Shown here piece by piece: positions 37,407 to 47,354 of a stretch of DNA of 64,000 bases. The notes beneath the pieces were generated by a model. That model made no database searches. It was not told the DNA's origin and worked only from the letters and a program-made list of their open reading frames with translations. The stretch spans positions 372,001 to 436,000 of the forward strand of contig CAVRIV010000002.1 of the NCBI GenBank assembly GCA_963721335.1, given 5' to 3'. A program made the translations under genes and the position numbers. This DNA comes from CAVXDY01 sp963721335. GTDB lineage: Bacteria; Actinomycetota; Thermoleophilia; Miltoncostaeales; Miltoncostaeaceae. Numbering within the stretch: position 1 is the first letter of the stretch; each line of letters begins with the position of its first letter.

Positions 37407-38267
37407 GCACCTCCCCGGCGCTGACCGCGGCGTCGGAGGCCCGCCTCGTCCGCGAGGCGGCCCGGCGGCGCCGGGCGCGCCGCGGAGCCGCGATCGCCGC
37501 GCTGTCGTCGGTCGTGGTGCTGGGCGGCCTCGCGCTGCTCATCGTCACGAGCCCGGGATGGTCGGACGTGCAGAGCACGTTCTTCGACTGGGCCGTGTTC
37601 CGCGAGTCGTTCCCGGACGTCCTGCGCGGGTTCTGGCTGGACGTGAAGATCTTCCTCGTGGTCGAGGTCGTCGTGCTGGTCCTGGCCCTGCCCGTCGCCC
37701 TGTGCCGCAACAGCCGCGCGCCGGCGCTCTTCCCCCTGCGCATGCTGGCGGTGGTCTTCACCGACGTCATGCGCGGGGTGCCCGTGCTGCTGGTGGTCTA
37801 CCTGATCGGCTTCGGCGTCCCGGCCCTCGGCCTCTCCGGACTGCCGACGGACCCGGTCGTGCTGGGGGGGATCGGCGCTGGCGCTCTGCTACACGGCCTA
37901 CGTGGCCGAGGTCTACCGCGCCGGCCTCGACTCGATCCACCCCAGCCAGCGCTCGGCCGCCGTCGCGCTCGGCCTCACCGAGGGCCAGGCCATGACCTAC
38001 GTGGTGGCGCCCCAGGCGGTGCGCCGCATGGTCCCGCCGCTGCTCAACGACTTCATCTCGCTGCAGAAGGACGTCGCGCTGGTGTCGGTGCTCGGCCCGC
38101 AGGAGGCCTTCCGCGTGGCCCAGATCAGCGCGGCGTCGGACTTCAACTACACGCCGTTCCTGGCGGCGGCGCTCCTCTACCTGGCCGTGACCGTGCCGCT
38201 GGCCCGGATCGTCGATCGCCAGCAGGCCCGCGCGCGGCGGCGGCAGGGGCAGGTGGCGGGCCCGTGA
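37370..38267 (+). CDS. Amino-acid ABC transporter permease (HisM/GlnP type), frameshifted
   Basis: Membrane permease of about 298 residues. It has a basic N-terminal tail, a helix (AAIAALSSVVVLGGLALLIV), a conserved entry DVLRGFWLDVKIFLVVEVVVLVLALPVAL, RGVPVLLVVYLIGFG, and the EAA loop YRAGLDSIHPSQRSAAVALGLTEGQAM that docks to the ATPase; DFISLQKDVALVSVLGPQEA and a last helix follow. An extra base near 37880 splits it. The start is unclear: GTG 37370 overlaps the binding-protein gene, while homology begins near 37403, where the codon is CTG. Confidence 0.87.
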
Positions 38268-39015
38268 GCGCCGCGACGCCCGTGCTCGAGCTGAGGGGCG
38301 TGACGAAGGCGTACGGGTCGCGCCTCGTGCTGCGCGGGCATCGACATCGCGGTGGGGGAGCATCAGGCGGTGGCGCTGATCGGCGCCTCGGGCTCCGGCA
38401 AGTCCACGCTCCTGCGCTGCGCCGACCTGCTCGAGGAGATCGACGACGGCGAGATCTTCCTCGACGGCGAGGCGGTCACGCGCCCGGAGGCCTCCTCGGT
38501 CGCCAGCCGGCGGCGGCTGGGGATGGTCTTCCAGTCGTTCAACCTGTTCCCGCACCTGTCCGTGCTCCAGAACGTGACGCTCGCCCCGGTGAAGGCGCAC
38601 CGGATGTCGCGCCGGGAGGCCGCCGACGCGCGGCCGCGCGCTCCTCGCGCGCTTCGGGCTCGGCGGTCGCGAGGACGACTACCCCGACCGCCTCTCCGGC
38701 GGGCAGCAGCAGCGGGTGGCGATCGTGCGCGCGCTCGCCACCCGTCCGCGGGCGCTGCTGCTCGACGAGGTCACCAGCGCCCTCGACCCGGAGCTGGTGG
38801 GGGAGGTGCTGGAGGTGATCCGGGAGCTGAAGCGCGAGGGGATGACGATGCTGATCGCCACCCACGAGATGGAGTTCGCCCGCGACGTGGCCGACCTGGT
38901 CTGCTTCCTGCACGAGGGGCGGGTGCTCGAGCAGGGCGAGCCGGACCGGATCCTCCGCGATCCGGAGCACCCCGAGACGCGTCAGTTCCTGCGGCGGCTC
39001 ATCGAGGCGCGCTGA
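38264..39015 (+). CDS. Amino-acid ABC transporter ATPase (GlnQ type), frameshifted
   Basis: ATP-binding subunit of about 249 residues: VLELRGVTKAYGSRLVL, Walker A IGASGSGKSTLLRC, the Q-loop VFQSFNLFPHLSVLQNV, signature LSGGQQQRVAIVRAL, Walker B LLLDEVTSALDPE and the His switch IATHEMEFA. Extra bases near 38338 and 38635 break it. The GTG start overlaps the permease stop (GTGA). The C-terminus ends GEPDRILRDPEHPETRQFLRRL, typical of polar amino-acid importers. Its 3' end overlaps the convergent CapA-like gene by 17 bases. Confidence 0.93.
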
Positions 39016-40193
39016 TCCTGCCGGCGGCGTCGATGCGCGCCGCCCGCGGCCCGAAGTCCTGGCGCGAGAGCGCCTGCACCTGGGAGACGCCGTACCCGCC
39101 CGGGGCGGGGGTGCCCGACCCCACGAGCTGGGTGGGCCGGAACCGCCCCGAGCGGAACCGGCCGTCCGGCGACAGCGTCACCTGCAGGACGCCGGACTGG
39201 GAGAGCACCCCGCCGAGCGAGAAGACCTCGTATCCGCCGAAGTTGCCCATGCTGTAGGCGATCAGCCTTCCCCGGTAGAACTCCATCCCGCGCAGCACGT
39301 GGGGCCCGTGGCCCACCACCAGGTCGGCGCCGGCGTCGACCACGGCATGGGTGAACGCGCGCAGGTCGCCGCGGGGCTCCCCGAGGAAGGTCTCCGAGCC
39401 GCTCGGCACGTGGGTCTTGTCGCTGCCCTCGGCGCCGCCGTGGAAGGTGACGACCACGATCTCGGCGCGCGCGGCCGCGTCGCGCACCCGGCGCTTGGCG
39501 CGGGCGATGTCCAGGAGCGGAGTCGGCCCACTTGTAGGGGGCGAACCCGAGCACCACCACGCGCTGGCCGCCCACGGTCTGGACGGCCTCGGTGCCTGGC
39601 CGGCCGGTGTTGAGGAGGCGGACGCGGTTGAGCGCGGCCACGGTCTCGCGCTGCGCCGACGCTCCGAAGTCGTAGGCGTGGTTGTTGGCCAGGTTCATCA
39701 CCGTGAAGCCCGCGCCCTTCAGCCACCGCGCGTACGAGGGGGGCGTTCGGAAGGCGAAGCAGTTGGGGCTGCCGCCACCGCACTTCGACGACCCGCCGGT
39801 GGCCAGGGTGCCCTCGAGATTGCCGAGCACGACGTCGCCCACGAGGAGCTGGTCCACCGTCGAGAAGAACGACCGCCCGCCGTCGGGAGGCAGGCCGTAG
39901 GGGAGGCTGCCCATCACGATGTCGCCCACCGCGGCCACGCGCACCGGCGTCGCGTCCTTGGCCGGCGGCGCGGGAGCGGACGGCGTGCTGGTCCCCGGCG
40001 GCGGCGGCGCGCCCGGCGCCTGCGCCGTGGCCTCGCTCGAGGAGCCCGTGACCTTGACGATCGCCGCGATCGCCACCGCGGCGAGCACGGCGATCGCGAT
40101 CCCCGCCATCAGGCGGCGGCGCCGGACGACGCGACGCCGCTGGGCGGCGCGGCGCGCGCGCCGCGGATCCAGACCGGGCTCCACCGCCGCCAT
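38999..40193 (-). CDS. CapA-family (poly-gamma-glutamate capsule-type) membrane-anchored protein, frameshifted
   Basis: About 398 residues. The N-terminus is basic, with one membrane helix (LMAGIAIAVLAAVAIAAIV), then a Pro/Ala-rich spacer and the CapA domain: VRVAAVGDIVMG, DQLLVGDVVLGNLEGTLATGG, FTVMNLANNHAYDFGASA, VVLGFAPYKWADS, then FHGGAEGSDKTHVPSG, DAGADLVVGHGPHVLRGMEFYRGRLIAYSMGNFGGYE. The metal-site residues look complete. A shift near 39510-39525 splits it. CapA proteins belong to a calcineurin-like phosphoesterase fold; roles outside capsule biosynthesis are unknown. ATG 40193 is preferred over the GTG nine bases upstream. Confidence 0.87.
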
Positions 40194-40232
40194 CCTAGCC
40201 ACCGGCTCGGCGGCGGCCCAGGACGACCGGCG

Positions 40233-40848
40233 TCAGGAGGTCCCCTCGAGCTCCACCGACTCCCGCCGCGCCACGGCGGCATCGACGGCGCCCACGATGG
40301 CCGCGGCCGTCAGCCCGGGGCGCAGCTCGCGCAGGCCGGCGGACGCGGCGGCCAGGCCGTGGGCGAATGCCTCGTCGCGCCGGAGCAGGCGGGCCAGGAG
40401 GCCGGGGTCCAGGCTCATCAGAATTCCGGCCTGCAGCAGGGCGCCCGGGGTCCGGCGCGTCTGCGAGAGCCCCACCACCTTGCGTCCCGCCGGCCGTGAC
40501 CTCGAAGGGGGAGAGGCCGCCGTAGCAGGCGTCGGCCGCGGGGCCGGGCCGCGCCCGGTCGTCCCGCGCCCGGCCGATCCCCACGACCTCCACGTCCGGC
40601 ACCGCCAGCTCGCGGAGTCCCTCGGCGATCGCCTCGCCCAGCCACCGGTAGGCGGCCACGACGTCGTCGCCCGCCAGCCGGTGGCCGCGGGGCAGCACCA
40701 CGTCGAGCGCCAGCAGGCCCGCGTCCCACAGCACCGGCCCGCCGCCCGAGGAGCGGCGCACGACCTCGACCCCCTCGGCCCGGACGGCGTCGCCGTCGAC
40801 CTCGGGGTCCACCGCCAGGCGGCCGAGCACGAGCGCCGGCCTGGTCAC
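40233..40848 (-). CDS. Lipoate--protein ligase A family protein, frameshifted
   Basis: Biotin/lipoyl ligase-fold protein of about 205 residues from GTG 40848; the reading frame stays open and protein-like back to 40975 but has no ATG, GTG or TTG there, so the true start is unresolved. Motifs are VVRRSSGGGPVLWDAGLLALDVVLP (the RRxSGGG substrate loop), CYGGLSPFEVTAGG followed after a shift near 40493 by VVGLSQTRRTPGALLQAGILM, as in LplA-type ligases or octanoyltransferases. It follows lpd by a short gap, on the same strand as the lipoyl-bearing dehydrogenase, so that protein is the likely client. Confidence 0.78.
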
Positions 40849-40974
40849 GGTGGACCAGGACAGAGCCGGCGTCGGGTCGTCGGCCAGTCCCCGGAGCAGC
40901 TCGACCGGCCGCGCGACGGCCGGCGCGGGCGGCAGCGCCTCCGGGCCCAGCCGCCGCCAGGTCTCGCGATGGCG

Positions 40975-42377
40975 CTAGGAGAGGTAGGGGGCCACGCCGA
41001 CGGCCTGCTGGGCGGCGTCCATCACCATCTCGCTGACGGTCGGGTGGGCGTGGATGATCTCGCCGAGCTCGCCGACCGACAGCCCCTCGGAGATGGCCAC
41101 GCCGATCTCGTGGATCATCTCGACGGCGTGCACGCCCATGATCGTGGCCCCCAGCAGGAGCCCGGTGTCGGCGTCCATCACGAGCTGCGCGTAGCCGTCG
41201 GGCTCGCCCTCGCCGAGCGCCTTGCCCGAGCCGGCGAACCGCGCCTGGCCCAGCTTCACGTCGTGGCCCGCCTCCTTGGCCGCGTCGGCGTTCAGGCCGA
41301 CCGTCGCGATCTCGGGGTGGGTGTAGATGCAGCTCGGCACCACGGTCCGGTCCATGGGGAGGAGGTGGCCCGTGAGCGCGTTCTCCACGGCGCGGCCGGC
41401 CTCGGCCGAGGCCAGGTGCGCGAGCTGGAGGCCCGCCGATGCAGTCGCCCGCCGCCCAGATCGTCGGGTTGGCGGTGCGCAGGTACTCGTCGACCACCAC
41501 GATGCCCGCGCTCGGTCACCTCGACGCCGAGCGCCTCCAGGCCGATGCCCGCCGCCTGGGAGCGCCGGCCCACCGACACGAGCAGCTTCTCGGCCGAGAT
41601 CTCGGTGCCGTCGTCGAGCTTCACGGTGACGCCGTCGTCGCGGTACTCGGAGACCTCGGCCACCTGGCGGCCCAGGTGCACCGTCACGCCGTCCTTCTCC
41701 AGCAGGCGCTGGAACTGGCTCGCGGTGCGGTCGTCGATGCCCGCGAGCAGCCGGGGCAGGATCTCGACGACCGTGATCTGCGTGCCGAGCGGGGCGAACA
41801 GGCTGGCGAACTCGCAGCCGACGACGCCGCCGCCGACCACGATCATGGTCTCGGGCACCGACTCGAGCAGCAGGATGTCGTTGGAGGTCAGGATCGCCGG
41901 GTGGTCCATGTCGAAGCCCGGGAGGCCCGAGGGCTCGGTGCCGACGCAGACCACGAGGTGGTCGAAGGGGTATCGCTCGTCGCCCACCACGACGGCGTCC
42001 TCCGTCCACGCGGCCCTCGCCGCGCACCACGGTCACGCCCTTGCGCTTCGCCGCGCCCTCCACGCCCTGGCGCATCTTGAGGACGATCTCGTCCTTGCGC
42101 TCCATCATGCTGCGGGAAGTCGAACGAGACCTCGGGCACGACCAGCCCGAACTCGTCCGACGCGGCCGCACCCGCCGCAGCAGGTCGGCCGTCGCCAGCA
42201 GCGACTTCGTGGGGATGCAGCCCCAGTTGAGGCACGTCCCGCCGAGCTCCGCGCGCTCGATCAGCGTCGACGTGCGCCCCCAGCTGCGCCGCGCGCAGCG
42301 CGGCGACGTCGCCGGCCGGGCCACCGCCCAGCACGACGACGCGTGGCTTTCCCTGCTCCGTCCTCCTCCGCGCTCAT
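40975..42377 (-). CDS. lpdA: Dihydrolipoyl dehydrogenase (E3), frameshifted
   Basis: FAD disulfide oxidoreductase of about 467 residues that reoxidises lipoamide on 2-oxoacid dehydrogenases. It has VVVLGGGPAGDVAALRAAQLGA (FAD), the redox pair GGTCLNWGCIPTKSLL, MIVVGGGVVGCEFASLFAPLGTQITVVE (NAD), and the C-terminal interface IYTHPEIATVGL and AHPTVSEMVMDAAQQAVG with the His-Glu pair. Shifts near 42017, 42112, 42165, 42285 and 42352, plus two around 41430-41515, split it. The ATG at 42377 overlaps or abuts the end of the E2-E1 gene. It sits between the fused dehydrogenase and a lipoate-ligase-like gene, so all lipoamide functions are together. Confidence 0.93.
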
Positions 42378-45300
42378 CGTGCCTCCCGGACTCGCCGCCG
42401 AGGGCTGCGGCGAGCAGCCGCTCCTGCTCGGCCTGGTGGGCCTGCGGGTAGCCCTCACTGGGGCTCGCGCGCCGTGCGCGGCCGAGTAGTCGAGCGGCAC
42501 GCCCTCGGGCAGCAGCCGCTCGAGCTGCCGCCGCACGAACTCCCAGGCGCCCATGTTGCGCGGCTCCTCCTGCACCCAGGTCACCCGCTCGAGGTTCGGG
42601 TAGATCGTCGAGGAGCACCTGCAGCGCGGTCCTCGGGGAACGGGAAGAGCATCTCGACGCGGGCGATCGCCAGCTCCGGGTGCGCCTCGCGGTCGGCGTG
42701 GCCGTCGAGCTCGTGGAAGATCTTGCCCGAGCAGAGGATCAGGCGGGTGATCTCCGTCGCGCCGGTCCACGGTGCGCGCGTCGTCGATCACCGCGCTGGA
42801 AGCGGCCCTCCGAGAGGTCCTCCAGGCGCGACGCGGCGCGCCTTCGACGCGCAGCAGGCTCTTGGGCGTGAAGATGATCAGCGGCCGCTGGCGGTCGGTG
42901 AGCGCCTGCTTGCGCAGCAGGTGGAAGTAGTTGGCGGCCGTGGTGCAGTTGGCCACGCGGATGTTGTCCTCGGCGGCCAGCCTGCAGGAAGCGCTCGATG
43001 CGGGCCGAGGAGTGCTCGGGGCCGTTGCCCTCGTAGCCGTGCGGCAGCAGCAGCGTGAGCCGCGAGCGCTCGCCCCACTTCGCGCGCCCCGACACGATGA
43101 ACTGGTCGATCATGATCTGGGCGCCGTTGGCGAAGTCGCCGTACTGGGCCTCCCAGAGCACGAGCGCCTCGGGGGCCTGGGTGCTGTAGCCGTACTCGAA
43201 GCCGACCGCGGCGGCCTCCGACAGCGGGCTGTTGTGCAGCTCGAGCGAGGCCGATGCGCGCAGCAGGTTGGCCATCGGCGTGTAGACGCGGCCGGTGTGC
43301 GGCGTCCAGGTCTCGCCCTCGCCCACGTCGTGCAGCTCGCAGGTGGCGCTGGCTGAAGGTGCCGCGCGCCGTGTCCTGGCCGGTCAGGCGCACCGGGACG
43401 CCCTCGGTGAGCAGCGAGGCGAACGCGAGCGCCTCGGCGTGGGCCCAGGTGATGCCGCCCTCGGGGCCCATCGCCTCGCGGCGGCGCTCGAGCTGGGGCA
43501 GGAGCTTGGGGTGGATCGTGAAGCCCTCGGGCACGGTCAGGAGCTGCTCGTTGAGGCGTCCGCAGCACGTCGGCCGACACGGCGGTCTCAGCACGAGCGC
43601 GGGTCGTGCGGGCCGGTCCTCGGCTGCTCGTCGTCTCGGTGCCCAGCTCGCCGCGGCTCGTCACGGCCTCGTGGGCCTCGCGCATCTTCCGCTCGGCGCG
43701 CCGCGATCATCTCGTCCACCTGCGTCCTGCGTGATCAGCGCCCTCGCCGACGAGCTTCTGGCGCGTAGATCTTGCTGACCGGCGGGTGGGCCTTGATCGT
43801 GCGGCTCATCACCGGCTGCGTGTAGGCGGGCTCGTCCAGCTCGTTGTGGCCCAGGCGGCGGTAGCCGATCAGGTTGATCAGCACGTCGCGCTGGTAGCGC
43901 TGGCGGTAGGCCACGGCGATCTGCGCGGCGCTGATGCAGGCGTCGATGTCGTCGGCGTTGACGTGGATGACCGGGATGTCGAAGCCGCGCGCCAGGTCGC
44001 TCACGTGGTAGGTCGAGCGCGAGTCGTCGGGTCGGTGGTGAAGCCGATCTGGTTGTTGGCGATGATGTGGACCGTGCCGCCGGTGGTGTAGCCGCGCAGC
44101 GCCTGCAGGTTCAGGGTCTCGGCCACCACGCCCTGGCCGGTGAAGGCGGCGTCGCCGTGGATCAGCACCGGGCACCGCGCGCGGACGGGTCGTGGCGCGG
44201 CTCGCGCCCCGTGCGGAAGGTCTGGCGGGCGCGGGTGTGGCCCTCGGCCACCGCGTTCACCTGCTCCAGGTGGCTCGGGTTGGCGGCGAGCTTCACGGTC
44301 ACCGGCCGGCCGCTGCGCGTGATGTAGGTGCCCTCGGCGCCGAGGTGGTACTTCACGTCGCCGGCGGTCTCGCGCATCGTCCTCCTCGCCCGACTCGAAG
44401 GCCATGTGGCCCTCGAACTCGGCCAGGATCGACTCGGTCGGGCCGGCCCGACGACGTGGGTGATGAAGGCCAGGCGGCCGCGGTGGGCCATGCCGAGCAC
44501 GACCTCGCCGGTGCCCTCGGCGGCCGACAGCTCGATCACCTGGTCGGTGATCGGCACCAGCGCGTCCACGCCCTCGATGGAGAAGGTCTTCTGGCCCAGG
44601 TAGGTGCGCCGCAGGAAGCGCTCGAAGGCGTCCACCTCGACGAGCCGCTCGAGGATCGCCACGCGCCGCTCCGGCGCGAGCGGCTCGCGAAGCCGGCCCG
44701 ACTCGATCACCCCGCGCAGCCAGAGCCGCTTCTGGTGGTCGGAGAGGTGCTCGATCTCGTACGCGATCGTGCCGCAGTAGGCCTCGCGCAGGTGCGGAAG
44801 CGCCGCGGCGAAGGTCTCGCCCGGGACCTTGACGCGCAGCAGCGACGCCGGGATGCGCGCCATCAGCTCCGGCGTCAGGTTGACGCTGCTCGGGCGCGAG
44901 CGCCGGGTCGCCCGGCGGCGGCGCGCCGAGCGGGTCGAGCCGCGCGGCCAGGTGCCCGTGGCTGCGGTGGGCCTTGACCACCGACATGGCGGCGGCGACG
45001 CCCTCCAGCAGGTCGTCGTCCACGGTGCCGGCGACCGCGGGAGCGGCGGGCGCCGCCGGAGCCAGGACGACCGGCGCCGCCGCCGGCGCGGGGCGGCCGT
45101 CTCGGGCGCCGGCGCGGCGGCCGCCAGCCCCAGGCTCTCGCGCACCTCGTCGTAGAAGCCGTCCTCGCCGCGCAGCAGGCGGTCGATCTCGCGCCAGGAA
45201 CGCGCCGCTCTCGGCGCCCTGGATGACCCGGTGGTCGTAGGTGCTGGTCATGGTCATGACCTTCTCGACGCCCAGCGCGCGGAGCGCCTCGGGACCCGCC

Positions 45301-46844
45301 GATGCGAAGCCGGCCGGGTAGCCGATGGCGCCGGTGGCGACGATCGTGCCCTGCCCGGCATCAGGCGCGGCACCGAGGCGACCGTGCCGAGGCCGCCCGG
45401 GTTCGTGAGGCTGATGCGTGGCGCCGCGCAGCTCGTCCGGCTTCACCTTGCCGGCCCGCGCGCGGCTCACCAGGTCGTCGTAGGCGTCGCGGAAGCCGCG
45501 GAAGCCGGCGGCGCCGGCGTCGCGCACCACGGGCACGAGCAGCGAGCGGCTGCCGTCCTTGCGCTCCACGTCCACCGCGAGGCCGAGGTTCACCCCATGG
45601 CGCACCAGCTTGTGCGGGCTGCCGTCGATCAGCGCGTAGCCCGGTGGTCATGGACGGCTGCGCGGCCACCGCGCGGACGATCGCCCAGGCGATCAGATGG
45701 GTGAAGGAGAGCTTCTCCGAGCGCCCGGCCGTCTTCAGGTCGGTCGTTGATCTGCCGCCGCTGGGCGTCGAGCACCGCGACCGAGATCGTGCGGAAGCTC
45801 GTGGCGGTGGGGATCGACAGGCTGTCGTCCATGTAGCCGGCGAGGGCGGCGGCCGGGCCGCGCAGGGGCACCGCCTCCTCGCCCGCGCCGACGGGCACGG
45901 CGGCCGGCGGCCGCGGCGCGGCGGCCGGGGCGGGCGCGCGGGCCGCGGCGAGGACGTCGGGCTTGCGGACGATGCCGCCGGGCCCGGTGCCGGTGACGGC
46001 GCCGGGGTCGATGCCGTTCTCGAGCGCCAGGCGGCGCGCGACCGGCGTGATCCTCGGCCACTCGGCGTCGCCGGCCGGCGGGCTCGGAGGCTCCGCCGGG
46101 CCGGCACGGTCGGGGGCCTCGGTGGCGGGGAGGGCCCCGTCCCCGTTGCCGGGCGACGGCGACGCCGGCACGGCAGGCGCACCCGCTCCGGCGGCGATCT
46201 CGCCCAGGGGCTGGCCCACCGTGAAGGTGCCGCCCGGCCTCGACGGCGATGGAGGCGAGCCGGCCGGCCGCCGGCGCGGGCACCTCGAGGTCGACCTTGT
46301 CGGTCGAGACCTCCACCACGATCTGGTCGGCGGCGACCGTGTCGCCGACGGCGACGCGCCATTCCACGACGGCCCCCTCGGTGACGGACTCCATGTCCGG
46401 CAGCACGATCGGGACCAGCGCCCCGTTGCCGGTCTCGGCGGGAGCCACGGCCGGCGCCGCCGGGCTCTCCGGCTCGGACGCCTGGGGTGCGGGAGCGGGC
46501 GGCTCGGCCGCGGGAGCGGCGGGCGCGGGCGTCTCCGCGGCCGCAGCCGCCGCCCCGTCGCCGGAGCCGTTGCCCGCGGGCTCGGCGCCTCCCGGGACCA
46601 GCTCGGCCAGGAGCGCGCCCACCTCCACGGTGTCCCCCGCGGCCGCCACGATCCGCTCCACGCGCCCCGCCGCGGGGGACGGGACCTCCACGTCCACCTT
46701 GTCGGTGGTCACGTCGAGGAGGGTCTCCCCGGCCTCGACGGCGTCGCCCTCGGCGACGCGCCACTCGACGACCACTCCCTCGGTGACCGACTCGCCGAGC
46801 TCCGGCAGCAGTACCTGGATCGTCTGGGAAGAGGTGGTTGACAC
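42375..46844 (-). CDS. kgd: Single-chain 2-oxoglutarate dehydrogenase: two lipoyl domains, PSBD, E2 and E1 (Kgd-like), frameshifted
   Basis: About 1,489 residues. Order: lipoyl domain 1 (about 9-86, Lys49 in TTDKVDVEVPSP), Ala/Pro linker, lipoyl domain 2 (about 143-220, Lys183 in STDKVDLEVPAP), linker, E1/E3-binding motif RITPVARRLALENGIDPGAV, the E2 acyltransferase domain ending TSTYDHRVIQGAESG, then E1: VVKAHRSHGHLAARLDPLG, LGMAHRGRLAFITHVVG, HGDAAFTGQGVVAETLNLQ, IIANNQIGFTTDP and RRLGHNELDEPAY. The DHRVIQG form is typical of Kgd/OdhA, where E2 is fused to E1. Kgd/OdhA of mycobacteria and corynebacteria lacks lipoyl domains; here they are on the same chain. Many indels exist, but I find no stop-and-restart between E2 and E1. 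Confidence 0.88.
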
Positions 46845-46962
46845 GCGGGGTCTTAGGCTAGCGCGCTCTGGGGCCGGGAAGTCGGCTCCGGGCGTTGCAA
46901 ATGAGCCTCCGCCGCCCCCCTGGGTGCAACCGTCCCCCGGCCCACGGCCGGAGGCACCTGGT

Positions 46963-47220
46963 TCAGTCGCCGAGCTCCAGGATCCGCTCCATCGCCTCGG
47001 CCACCGCCGCGCGCTGGCTCTGCGTCAGACGACCGAGCCGGGCCACCACGCCGTCGGTGTGCTCCAGCTCCAGGTCGCGGGCGACCCGGGTCAACTCGTG
47101 AAGCGCTCCCTGCCGCTCCCACTCGTCGATGGGAGGCTCGAGGAGGGAGGTGACGGGGATCGGCCGGTTGCTCTCGTCGTGCACGTTGGGAACCCTAGTG
47201 GCCGCCTCTGTGGACGTCAC
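46963..47220 (-). CDS. Small acidic hypothetical protein
   Basis: 85 residues from GTG 47220. Mostly helical and acidic: PNVHDESNRPIPVTSLLEPP, then IDEWERQGALHELTRVARDLELEHTDG and VVARLGRLTQSQRAAVAEAMERILELGD. There is no signal peptide, membrane segment or motif I recognise. The gene is upstream of the dehydrogenase on the same strand, with 118 bases between; 134 bases and an operator-like palindrome separate it from the divergent CatE-like gene. It may begin at a later in-frame codon. Confidence 0.5.
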   Translation of the reverse strand: MTSTEAATRVPNVHDESNRPIPVTSLLEPPIDEWERQGALHELTRVARDLELEHTDGVVARLGRLTQSQRAAVAEAMERILELGD

Positions 47221-47288
47221 CCCCTCGATCGTCTAGGAGGTTTTGAAGCCCGCGTAGGATGCCGCGGCATGCAGGCGCTTCGCACGAT

Positions 47289-47304
47289 ATGCTTGCGCAA
47301 TCAA
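47289..47304. promoter_or_regulatory. Operator-like palindrome before the CatE-like gene
   Basis: Reads ATGCTTGCGCAATCAA, identical to the distal copy of the second dioxygenase locus at 14 of 16 positions. Its end is 50 bases before the ATG of the CatE-like gene. No convincing -35/-10 pair is placed; TATGCT at 47288 overlaps the site and could be a -10. Confidence 0.65.
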
Positions 47305-47354
47305 ATAGATCGGATGTTGCGTTTGCGGTGCCCCGTGAAAGGCGGTGAACCCCG

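Noticed and set aside
42904..42919. CTGCTTGCGCAGCAGG inside the E1 part of the fused dehydrogenase gene, resembling the dioxygenase operator core
   Set aside because: It lacks the outer TTG/CAA arms (CTG/CAG instead) and lies in the middle of coding sequence (LLRKQA); probably coincidence of codon use.
45100..46844. Independent sucB (E2) gene separate from the E1 gene
   Set aside because: No stop followed by a new start is found between the E2 domain and the E1 domain; frames join by single-base edits, and DHRVIQG is the Kgd-type motif.
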